Of a stretch of DNA of 64,000 nucleotides, positions 49,636 through 57,350 are shown one piece after another. Source of the stretch: Anaeromyxobacter sp. (lineage in GTDB: Bacteria > Myxococcota > Myxococcia > Myxococcales > Anaeromyxobacteraceae); contig JADKCZ010000001.1 in the NCBI GenBank assembly GCA_016718565.1, forward strand, positions 372,001-436,000, in the 5' to 3' direction. Positions within the stretch are counted from its first letter, which is position 1. The number at the start of each line of letters is the position of its first letter. The notes beneath the pieces were generated by a model. That model was not told where the DNA came from. It worked only from the letters and a program-made list of their open reading frames with translations, and made no database searches. A program made the position numbers and the translations under genes.

Positions 49636-51687
49636 TCAGGCCGGGTCGCGCAGCGCCGCGGCCAGGGCCGTGGCGAGCTCGAGCGTCCGGTAGGGCTTCT
49701 GGACGAACTCCCGCGCGCCCTCGTCGAGCAGCTCCTGGGCGCGGTCGTTCCGATCGAAGCCGGAGGTGATGACCACCGGCAGGGAGGGCAGCGCCTGGCG
49801 CATGCGGCGGAAGCAGGTGGCCCCGTCCATGCCGGGCATGGCCAGGTCGAGCAGCACCGCGGCCGGTGGCGCGGCGTGCGAGGCCAGCCAGTCCAGCGCC
49901 TCCTGCCCCCCGCCCACCACCTCGGGCTGGTAGCCGAGGGAGGCCAGCAGGCGGCCGGCGGTGCGGCCCACCAGCGCCTCGTCGTCCACCACCAGGACCA
50001 CGCCGCCGCCGCGCGGCGCCGCCGCCTCGGCGGGCGCGGCGGTCGTGGCCGGGGTGGCCAGGAGCGGCAGGTGGATGGTGAAGCAGGAGCCCACCCCCTC
50101 CTGGCTGGAGACCGCCACCTCGCCGCCGTGCCCCTTGACGATGCCGTAGACGGTGGCGAGCCCCAGGCCGGTGCCGCGCCCCTCGCCCTTGGTGGTGAAG
50201 AACGGCTCGAAGATCCGCTCCCGCAGCTGGGGCGGGATCCCGACGCCGGTGTCGGTCACCGAGAGCTCCAGCCACTCGCCCGGCGCCCGGCCGGCCGGCC
50301 CACCGGCCCCGTCGAAGGCCACCACCCGGGTCTGCAGGGTGAGCGTGCCCCCGGAGGGCATGGCGTCGCGCGCGTTGACCGCCAGGTTCACGATCACCTG
50401 CTGGAGCTGGCCCGGGTCGCCGCGCACGTGGTGGCGCGGCGCCTCCAGGCGCGCCTGCAGGACGATGGCCTTGTCGAGGGTGCGGCCGAGCAGCCCGGTG
50501 GCCTCCAGCACCAGCGCGTGGAGGTCGACCGCCTCCTGGCGGTGGTGGCCCAGGCGGGCGAAGGCCAGCAGCTGGCGCGTCAGGGTGGCGGCCCGCTGGG
50601 CGGCCTGGGCGATGGTGCGGGCGGCCTCCTCGGTCTGGCTCCCGGGGGGCGCCTCCTGCGCCAGCAGGTCGGCGTGGCCCAGGATGGCCGCCAGCAGGTT
50701 GTTGAAGTCGTGCGCCACGCCGCCGGCCAGCAGCCCCACCGCCTCCAGCTTCTGCGACTGCCGCTGCGCCTCCAGGGCCGCCTGCTGCGCCTGGTGGGCC
50801 TGCGCCAGCTCGGCGGTGCGCGCCGCCACCTCGCGGCGCAGGATCTCGGGCAGGCCGAAGAGGCGGTAGGCCAGGCCGCCGGCCAGGAGCGCCACCACCA
50901 GCACGGCGACCAGCAGCGCGCGGGGCGGAGGTACGGCGGCCCAGCCGGACCTGGGGGCCACGCCCAGCAGCCAGGTCTGGTCGGGCAGCTGGACGGTCAC
51001 CTCGACCGGGTCCACCAGGGAGCGGCCCTGGCCGCCGGAGCTGGTCAGGAGCTCGTCGCCGCCGCCGGCGGCGGCGCGGGTGAGCTGGTAGGCGAAGCCG
51101 GCCTGCTCGAGCCGCGGGATGCGGCTCGCCTCCAGCAGCACCGGCAGGCGGATGATGGCGCTGGAGAGCCCCCAGAAGCGCTCGCCGCCGCCGTCCGGCA
51201 CGAACACGGGGAGCCGCAGCGCCAGGCCGGCGCCGCCCTGCACCAGCTGGAACGGGCCGTAGAGCGCCGGGCGGCGGGTCGCCCGCACGCTGCGGACGTA
51301 GGCGCCGTGGATGGGGTGGGAGACCAGGTCCAGCCCGCGGGCCGCCTCGTTGCCGGCCAGCGGCCACAGGTGGCTGATGACCCCGTCCCGCGCCAGCTGC
51401 AGGTTGGCGGTCGCGCCGTGGAGGCGCAGCAGGCTGGTGGCCACCGCGGCCAGCTCCGCGTCGGAGGCCCCTTGCGCCACCAGCGCCGCCAGGACCGCGG
51501 CCGAGTCCAGCGAGCGCGCCAGCTCCTGCTCGATGGCGAAGGCCGAGGTCCTGGCCAGGTCGGTGGCGGAGCGCCGGCGCTCCTGCCGGTCGAGCCCCGC
51601 CAGGTGGGTCACCAGCAGCGCGCCGGCCGCCAGGACGCCGGCGAGGACGGTGAGGGCCAGCAGCAGCGGCCTGCGCTCGACGTGCAC
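49636..51687 (-). CDS. Hybrid sensor histidine kinase with CHASE-like periplasmic domain
   Basis: Protein of 683 residues. After an N-terminal helix comes an extracytoplasmic sensor of about 230 residues; LDLVSHPIHGAYVRSVRATRRPALYGPFQLVQ fits CHASE domains. Then a second membrane helix, a coiled coil, the phospho-acceptor GGVAHDFNNLLAAILGHADL, an HATPase (VTDTGVGIPPQLRERIFEPFFTTKGEGRGTGLGL) and a C-terminal receiver (VVDDEALVG, LLDLAMPGMDG, KPYRTLELA). The GTG at 51685-51687 has GAGGAG four bases upstream. No response-regulator gene is adjacent, so phosphate passes to its own receiver. Divergent from the sigma factor at 51897. Confidence 0.9.
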   Translation of the reverse strand: MHVERRPLLLALTVLAGVLAAGALLVTHLAGLDRQERRRSATDLARTSAFAIEQELARSLDSAAVLAALVAQGASDAELAAVATSLLRLHGATANLQLARDGVISHLWPLAGNEAARGLDLVSHPIHGAYVRSVRATRRPALYGPFQLVQGGAGLALRLPVFVPDGGGERFWGLSSAIIRLPVLLEASRIPRLEQAGFAYQLTRAAAGGGDELLTSSGGQGRSLVDPVEVTVQLPDQTWLLGVAPRSGWAAVPPPRALLVAVLVVALLAGGLAYRLFGLPEILRREVAARTAELAQAHQAQQAALEAQRQSQKLEAVGLLAGGVAHDFNNLLAAILGHADLLAQEAPPGSQTEEAARTIAQAAQRAATLTRQLLAFARLGHHRQEAVDLHALVLEATGLLGRTLDKAIVLQARLEAPRHHVRGDPGQLQQVIVNLAVNARDAMPSGGTLTLQTRVVAFDGAGGPAGRAPGEWLELSVTDTGVGIPPQLRERIFEPFFTTKGEGRGTGLGLATVYGIVKGHGGEVAVSSQEGVGSCFTIHLPLLATPATTAAPAEAAAPRGGGVVLVVDDEALVGRTAGRLLASLGYQPEVVGGGQEALDWLASHAAPPAAVLLDLAMPGMDGATCFRRMRQALPSLPVVITSGFDRNDRAQELLDEGAREFVQKPYRTLELATALAAALRDPA

Positions 51688-51896
51688 CCGGCTCCTCGCC
51701 TGGCGGGCCCTTCGGCCCACCCTCCGCCCCGGGCGGCCGCGCCGCGCGCGCCCCACCCCGTGGCTCCCCCCCACCAGCGGCTCCAGCCTCCCACGCGGCG
51801 CCGGCCGGCGCCAATCGGGATGGCCCCGCGGCCCCGGCGTCGCGCCACCCCTGACGCCGCGCGCCGCCCTGGCGTACGCTCGGGCTCCACGGATCC

Positions 51897-52721
51897 ATGC
51901 CGGACGAGACCACCACCACCGGGGCGGCCGGGCGGGCCAGCGTCGAGGCGCTGGTGGCCGAGGCCTACGACGACCTGCGCGACCGGGTGCGGGCCATGAG
52001 CCGCGGCGCGCCGCCGTCGCTGGCGGGCACGGCCGGGCTGCACACCGCGCTGGAGCGGATCCTGCGCCGCCGCACCCCGTTCCGCGACCGGCGCCACTTC
52101 ACCGCCTACTGCCTGTTCCTCATCCGCCGCCTCTGGATCTCGCGGCGCCGGGCCACCGCGCGGCGGCGCGGGCGCGAGGCGGCCTCGCTGCTGCCGGTCC
52201 TGACCCTCATCGCCGGCGAGGCGGTGACGCCGGCGCGCGAGGAGGCGCTGGGGATGCTCTCGCTGCTGGACCGGCTGCGCGCCGACCGGCACATCGCGCG
52301 GCGCCGCAAGATCGCCCGCGCCGTGGAGTGGCACCTCATCGCCGGCTTCAGCCAGGCCGAGACCGCCGACCTGCTGGGCGAGTCGAAGGGCATGGTGCAG
52401 CAGCGCATCGCCTTCTTCCTGGCCTGGGCGAGGCTGGCGGTGGCGCCGGACCTGGGCCTGGTGGAGCGGGCGGTGGCGGCGGCGGCGGCCGACCCCAGGC
52501 TGGCGCGCGGCGCGCTGCTGGCGGAGCAGGCGCGCCGCTTCTACCTGGCGGGCGAGCCGCGGGCGCGCATCGCGGCGGCGCTGGGCCTGCCGCCGGCGCG
52601 GGTGGAGCAGGACCTGCGCCTCTTCGCCGCCTGGGTGGCGGCGCGCGAGGCCAGGGGTGGCGTCGGCGCGGCGCCCGGCGGCGCGGCCGAGGGCCGCCGC
52701 CAGGCGGGCGAGGAGGCGTGA
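51897..52721 (+). CDS. ECF-like sigma factor paired with a Ser/Thr kinase
   Basis: Protein of 274 residues. The region 2-like part is FTAYCLFLIRRLWISRRR; the region 4 helix-turn-helix is HLIAGFSQAETADLLGESKGMVQQRI. It also has a second predicted HTH near the C-terminus (ARRFYLAGEPRARIAAALGLPPARVEQDLRL), which ordinary ECF factors lack. The stop codon overlaps the kinase ATG by one base (TGATG), with AGGAGG upstream, so the two are co-translated. Such sigma factors are activated by phosphorylation through their kinase partner. Confidence 0.82.
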   Translation: MPDETTTTGAAGRASVEALVAEAYDDLRDRVRAMSRGAPPSLAGTAGLHTALERILRRRTPFRDRRHFTAYCLFLIRRLWISRRRATARRRGREAASLLPVLTLIAGEAVTPAREEALGMLSLLDRLRADRHIARRRKIARAVEWHLIAGFSQAETADLLGESKGMVQQRIAFFLAWARLAVAPDLGLVERAVAAAAADPRLARGALLAEQARRFYLAGEPRARIAAALGLPPARVEQDLRLFAAWVAAREARGGVGAAPGGAAEGRRQAGEEA

Positions 52722-54448
52722 TGTCGACCCCCATCGGCGCGGACGTGGTGGTGGAGGTGGTGCTCAAGTACGACCGGGCCGAGTGGCCGCGGCTCACCGC
52801 CGAGCTGTGCGGCGGCGACGCCGGGCTGGAGGCGCTGGTGGCCCGCCTGCTGGCCCACTACGACCGGCCCGACGCCCCGCTGCCGGCCGGCCCCTACCCG
52901 GTGGAGCTCGGCCCCTTCATCCTGGAGCGCGAGCTCGGGGCCGGGGCCCACGGCAAGGTCTACCTGGCGCGCCGCCCGCCGCTGGAGGGGTACGTGGCGG
53001 TCAAGCTGCTGCGCCCCGGCCCCGGCATGAGCGAGTTCGTGGAGCAGGTGCGGCGCGAGGCCGGCCGGGCCCGCCGCATCCCCAGCGTGCACGTGGTGCC
53101 GGTCTTCGACGCCGGGCGCATCGACGGCGGCCCCTTCTACGTGGAGATGGCGGTCTGCGCCGACCCGGACGAGGAGGCGCCCGGCTCCATCCGCATCGGC
53201 CGCTCGCTGGCCGAGGCGCAGGTGGGGCTGGGGCCGGCCGAGGCGGCCCGGCTGGTGGAGGACCTGGCGCGCGCCGTCCACGCGGCCCACCGCACCGGCG
53301 TCGTGCACGGCGACGTCAAGCCGGAGAACGTGCTGCTCACGCCGGAGAGCCGCCGCGTCATGCTGGCCGACTTCGGCATCGCCACCTCGCTGGCCGCCTC
53401 GTCCTCGCCCGGCTCCACCCCCATCGGCACGGTGGCCTACATGGCGCCCGAGCAGTGGCGCGACCACCTGCCGCCCTCCGAGGCCTCCGACGTCTACACC
53501 CTGGGTGGAACGCTCTACTTCCTGCTGTCCGGCCTGGCGCCGCACGGCGGGCGCGAGCAGGGGGCCGACCCGGCGCCGCCGCCGCTGTCGGCCGGCCTGC
53601 CGGTGCGGCTGCGCGAGATCGTGGAGCGGGCCCTGGCCCCGCGGCCCGAGGACCGCCCGCCCTCGGCCGGCGCGCTGGCCGAGGAGCTGCGCCGCTACCG
53701 CGCCCTGGAGCCCACCTGGCACGACCGGCGCTCGGCCGGCCGCCAGGCGCTGCTCTTCTCGCGGCGCCACGCCCGCGAGCTCCTCACCCTGGCGGCGGTG
53801 CTGGCGGTCGTCGCCCCGCTGGCCCTGGCCGCCTACCACGTCTTCACCAGCCGGGTGGTCGAGCTGGCGGCGCGCGAGGCGGCGCTGCGCGGCCAGATCG
53901 ACGGCCTGGAGCGGGCCAGGGAGGGGCTGCAGCGGGAGACCGCCCGCATGGAGGGCGAGGCCTCCGCCAAGCAGCAGGAGCTGGGGCGCATCGAGGGGCG
54001 GCTCAAGCAGCTGCCGCGGCTGGAGCAGGCGCTGGGGGCCGCCCGCGAGGAGGCCACCCTGGCGCGGGAGGAGCTGACGCGGCGGGAGGGCGAGGCGCGC
54101 CAGGCGGGGGAGCGGGCGGCCGGGCTGGCGGCCCAGCTCGAGGTGACGCGCGACTCGCTGGTGGGGTCCGAGGCGCGCCAGGGGCTGGCCCAGCGCGAGG
54201 CCGGGCTGCGGGCCGGCGAGCGGGACGAGGCGCGGCGCCACGCCGCCGAGCTCGAGGCGCGGGTGCGCCTCCTGGAGGAGCGGCGCCTGGGGCTGGAGCG
54301 CGAGGTGGCGGAGCGGACGGCGGCGCTGGCCACGGCCCGGGCGGCCACCGACCGGGAGGCGGCGCGCGCCGCTGCGGCCGAGCGCGAGCGCGACGCCCTG
54401 CGTGGCAAGGGGCCAGGCGAGAAGGCGCCGGCGCGACCCGGGCCCTAG
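52721..54448 (+). CDS. Membrane Ser/Thr protein kinase (PknB/Hanks-type) with coiled-coil tail
   Basis: Protein of 575 residues. The kinase domain (about residues 65-330) has GAGAHGKVYLARR, the ATP lysine in VAVKLL, the catalytic loop HGDVKPENVLL (Asp198; HRD reads HGD, accepted in several bacterial kinases), DFG and YMAPEQ. A single transmembrane helix follows (LLTLAAVLAVVAPLALAAYHVF), then about 200 residues of charged coiled coil on the far side. Translationally coupled to the sigma factor, which is its likely substrate. No PASTA or other ligand domain is seen; the coiled coil may sense envelope state. Confidence 0.9.
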   Translation: MSTPIGADVVVEVVLKYDRAEWPRLTAELCGGDAGLEALVARLLAHYDRPDAPLPAGPYPVELGPFILERELGAGAHGKVYLARRPPLEGYVAVKLLRPGPGMSEFVEQVRREAGRARRIPSVHVVPVFDAGRIDGGPFYVEMAVCADPDEEAPGSIRIGRSLAEAQVGLGPAEAARLVEDLARAVHAAHRTGVVHGDVKPENVLLTPESRRVMLADFGIATSLAASSSPGSTPIGTVAYMAPEQWRDHLPPSEASDVYTLGGTLYFLLSGLAPHGGREQGADPAPPPLSAGLPVRLREIVERALAPRPEDRPPSAGALAEELRRYRALEPTWHDRRSAGRQALLFSRRHARELLTLAAVLAVVAPLALAAYHVFTSRVVELAAREAALRGQIDGLERAREGLQRETARMEGEASAKQQELGRIEGRLKQLPRLEQALGAAREEATLAREELTRREGEARQAGERAAGLAAQLEVTRDSLVGSEARQGLAQREAGLRAGERDEARRHAAELEARVRLLEERRLGLEREVAERTAALATARAATDREAARAAAAERERDALRGKGPGEKAPARPGP

Positions 54449-54623
54449 GGTCCCCCGGCGCCGGCAGGCGGACGCCCCCCGCCGGGGCGCGGGCTGGCCA
54501 CCGCGGCCCCGACGGGTCCGGGGGCGGGGCCGGTGACGGAAGAACCGGTCGGCCCGCCGGTTCCACCAGGGCTGGTTGCGCCCCGGGCGGTCCCCGGGTT
54601 AACTGCCCCGTCGAGGTCCCCCT

Positions 54624-54917
54624 ATGAGATTCCCCGCTGCCGCGCTCGCGGCCTCCCTGGCGCTCTCCGCCGGCGCCGCCGAGACCACCTCGCCCCCCGC
54701 GGTCGCGCCCGCCACGGCCGCGCCCGTGGGCGCGTCCGCCGCCGTCGCGCCCTCCGCCACCCCTCCGCCGGGCGCGGCCAAGGCCGCTGCCTCGGGCAGG
54801 CCGGCGGTCGCGGTGAAGCCGGCCGTCGCGGCCAGCCCCGCCGCGCCAAAGCCGCCCGCGCCGAAGCCGGCCGAGCCCGCTCCCTGCGAGCCGGTGAAGC
54901 CCTGCCAGATCGACTGA
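54624..54917 (+). CDS. Small secreted Ala/Pro-rich protein with terminal Cys pair
   Basis: Protein of 97 residues with a signal peptide (AALAASLALSAGAAE) and a low-complexity body of alanine, proline, valine and lysine. It ends EPAPCEPVKPCQID, a C-x5-C pair. No domain. It lies 16 bases upstream of the VKOR-DsbA fusion on the same strand and may be its substrate or an envelope spacer protein. Confidence 0.6.
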   Translation: MRFPAAALAASLALSAGAAETTSPPAVAPATAAPVGASAAVAPSATPPPGAAKAAASGRPAVAVKPAVAASPAAPKPPAPKPAEPAPCEPVKPCQID

Positions 54918-54933
54918 CCTCGACCGGACACCA

Positions 54934-56103
54934 ATGACCCGCAAGGCCCAGGCGGCCAGCCCGCCCCCAGCAGCCACGCCGCGCCTCGCCTTCCTGGCGG
55001 CGCTCCTCCTCTCGCTGGGCGGCCTGGTGGTGGCGCTGGTGCTGGTGCGCCTGCACGAGCAGGCCCACGCCGGGCTCTCCAGCTTCTGCGCCATCAGCGA
55101 GACCATGAACTGCGACAAGGTGGCCATGAGCCCCTTCTCGGTGGTGCTGCGCCTGCCGGTGGCGGTCTGGGGCGCGCTCGGCTACGGCCTGGCCGCCGCG
55201 CTCGCCGGGTGGGGGCTCACGCCGCGACGGCTCCACCCGGGCTGGCCGGCGGGGCTCCTCCTCCTGGTCGCGGCCGCGGCGGTGGGCGCCTCGGTGGCGC
55301 TGGCGCTGATCTCCAAGCTCCTCATCGGCGCCTGGTGCGTGCTCTGCATGGCCTCCTGGTCCATCGCCCTGCTCCTGCTCGTGGCCGCCTGGGCCGCCTG
55401 TCCGCCCGCCGGCCCGCTGGCCGCGGTGCGCGCCGACCTGGCCGCCCTGGGGCTGGCGCCGCGCCGCGCCTCGGCGGTGGCCGTGCTCGGCCTGGCGGCC
55501 ATCGCGCTGCTGGCCTCTCTCTACCCGCGCTACTGGGAGCGCCCCCGCGTGCCCGCGCTCCTGGCGGCGCCCGCCGCGGCCCCGGCCGGCGCCCCCGCCG
55601 TCCCGACCCTGCCGCCCGGCTCGCGCGATCCGGCCGCGGGCGCCATCGTCTACAGCGACTACGAGTGCCCCTACTGCGCGGTCTCCCACGCCGACCTCAA
55701 GGTGGTGCTGTCGCACCGGCCGGACATCCGGGTGGTGAAGCGCCACTTCCCGCTCGACGTGGCCTGCAACCCGGTGGTGAAGCGCCCCATGCACCAGGAC
55801 GCCTGCGCCTACGCCCGCGCCGCCATCTGCGCCGAGGCCCAGGGCAAGCTCGGGCCCATGGACGACGCCCTCTTCGAGAACCGCCACGGCAAGCGGCCGG
55901 TCGAGACGCTGGCCGCCGAGCAGGGGCTCGACCTGGCGGCGTTCCGCGCCTGCCTGGCCTCGCCGGAGACCGAGCGGCGGCTGCAGGGCGACATCGCCTC
56001 CGCCATCGCCGACGGCATCAAGGCCACGCCCACCTACCTGGTGGGCGGGGTGCAGTACGCCGGCCGGCTGCCGGTCGAGGTCTTCAAGCCGGCCGCGCCG
56101 TAG
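54934..56103 (+). CDS. VKOR-DsbA fusion (disulfide bond formation)
   Basis: Protein of 389 residues. The N-terminal half is a four-helix vitamin-K-epoxide-reductase domain with the loop FCAISETMNCDKV (two shuttle cysteines) and the quinone-side WCVLC. The C-terminal half is a thioredoxin-fold DsbA-like domain with the active site CPYC (YSDYECPYCAVSH) and cis-proline segment KATPTYLVGG. The fusion couples disulfide transfer from the periplasmic thiol oxidase to quinone in one chain. It is followed 90 bases later by msrB. Confidence 0.92.
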   Translation: MTRKAQAASPPPAATPRLAFLAALLLSLGGLVVALVLVRLHEQAHAGLSSFCAISETMNCDKVAMSPFSVVLRLPVAVWGALGYGLAAALAGWGLTPRRLHPGWPAGLLLLVAAAAVGASVALALISKLLIGAWCVLCMASWSIALLLLVAAWAACPPAGPLAAVRADLAALGLAPRRASAVAVLGLAAIALLASLYPRYWERPRVPALLAAPAAAPAGAPAVPTLPPGSRDPAAGAIVYSDYECPYCAVSHADLKVVLSHRPDIRVVKRHFPLDVACNPVVKRPMHQDACAYARAAICAEAQGKLGPMDDALFENRHGKRPVETLAAEQGLDLAAFRACLASPETERRLQGDIASAIADGIKATPTYLVGGVQYAGRLPVEVFKPAAP

Positions 56104-56193
56104 CGGGGCGCAGGACGGCCGGCCGGGTGCGACCCGCCGCTGGCGTCGGCGCCGCCGCCCCGTTATCTCCCGGGCCGCCACCGGAGGCCCACC

Positions 56194-56616
56194 ATGCCAG
56201 CCAAGCTCACGCTCACCGACGCCGAGTGGCGCCAGCGCCTCACCCCGGAGGCCTACGCCGTGCTGCGCGGCCACGGCACCGAGCGGGCCCACCAGGGCTG
56301 CTTCGTCGGCACCCACGACCCCGGCACCTACGTCTGCGCCGGCTGCGGGAACCCGCTCTTCCGCGCCGGCGAGAAGTTCGAGTCGGGCACCGGCTGGCCC
56401 TCCTTCACGAGCCCGGTCGGCCCGGACGCGGTGACCATCGTGGTCGACCGCTCCTACGGGATGACCAGGGAGGAGGTGCGCTGCGCCCGCTGCGACGGCC
56501 ACCTCGGCCACGTCTTCCCGGACGGGCCCAGGCCGACGGGCCAGCGGTACTGCATGAACTCGGTCGCCATGCGCCACGTGCCGGAGGGGCAGCCGCTCGA
56601 CCCGGCGCCGCGGTAG
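56194..56616 (+). CDS. msrB: Peptide methionine sulfoxide reductase B
   Basis: Protein of 140 residues that reduces the R form of methionine sulfoxide. It has two CxxC zinc knuckles (CAGC, CARC), the sequence KFESGTGWPSFTSP and the catalytic GQRYCMNSVAMRH segment. No signal peptide seen. Partner enzyme MsrA is at 33231. Located beside the VKOR-DsbA fusion, consistent with an oxidative-damage context. Confidence 0.95.
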   Translation: MPAKLTLTDAEWRQRLTPEAYAVLRGHGTERAHQGCFVGTHDPGTYVCAGCGNPLFRAGEKFESGTGWPSFTSPVGPDAVTIVVDRSYGMTREEVRCARCDGHLGHVFPDGPRPTGQRYCMNSVAMRHVPEGQPLDPAPR

Positions 56617-56699
56617 CGGCGGGCGGGGGAATCGGTCAGAGTCTGGGGTCCAGCCGCGCCGGACCCACCGGCCGCAGCCCCACCGCGAGGACACCCCGC

Positions 56700-57323
56700 A
56701 TGCGCTCCACGACCCTCCGCTCCTGCCTCCTCCTCGGCCTGCTGGCCCTCGCCCCGGCCGCGCTGGCCGCCCCGGCCAAGGAGCAGCCGGCCGCCCCCGC
56801 CCGGGAGGCGCGCCCTTCGGCCCGGGAGGCGCCCGCCGTCCGCGACTCGGGGCCGGGCGCGCCGCACCTCGGTGTGGGCCTGGCCGTCACCGGCGCCGAC
56901 ACCTTCGCCGCCGGCGGCCCCGCCCCGGTGAGCCTCTACCTGCCCATCGACCTCGGCACCCTCCGGATCGAGCCGTGGCTGGGCTTCGGCCGCCAGGGCG
57001 CCAGCGGCGGCGGCCCGAGCACCACGGTGGTGGCCCTCGGCGCCGGCGGCTTCCTGATGGTGCGGCCCAGCCGCACCTTCCAGGCCTACGCCGGCGGGCG
57101 GCTCGGCCTGGCCATCGTCTCGGTGGGCAGCACCGCCGGCACGGCCTCGCAGAGCCGCACCGACATCCAGCTGCTCCCGGCGGCGGGCGTCGAGTGGCTG
57201 GCCGATCCCCACTTCTCCTTCGGCATCGAGGGGCAGGTCGGCCTGGTCATCCACACCGGCGGCGGCTCCAGCTCCACCGACCTCGGCACCAACGGCCTCT
57301 TCTTCCTGCGCGCCTACCAGTAG
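56700..57323 (+). CDS. Outer-membrane beta-barrel protein
   Basis: Protein of 207 residues with a signal peptide (LLLGLLALAPAALAAPAK) and about eight amphipathic strands, for example VSLYLPIDLGTLRIEPWLGFGRQGASGGG and LGLAIVSVGSTAG, ending with aromatic residues (FFLRAYQ). Fits a small OmpW/OmpX-like barrel; no family is certain. It stands alone between msrB and the convergent MutS-like gene. Confidence 0.65.
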   Translation: MRSTTLRSCLLLGLLALAPAALAAPAKEQPAAPAREARPSAREAPAVRDSGPGAPHLGVGLAVTGADTFAAGGPAPVSLYLPIDLGTLRIEPWLGFGRQGASGGGPSTTVVALGAGGFLMVRPSRTFQAYAGGRLGLAIVSVGSTAGTASQSRTDIQLLPAAGVEWLADPHFSFGIEGQVGLVIHTGGGSSSTDLGTNGLFFLRAYQ

Positions 57324-57350
57324 GGCGGGGGCCGGCGACGGCGGGCGGCG

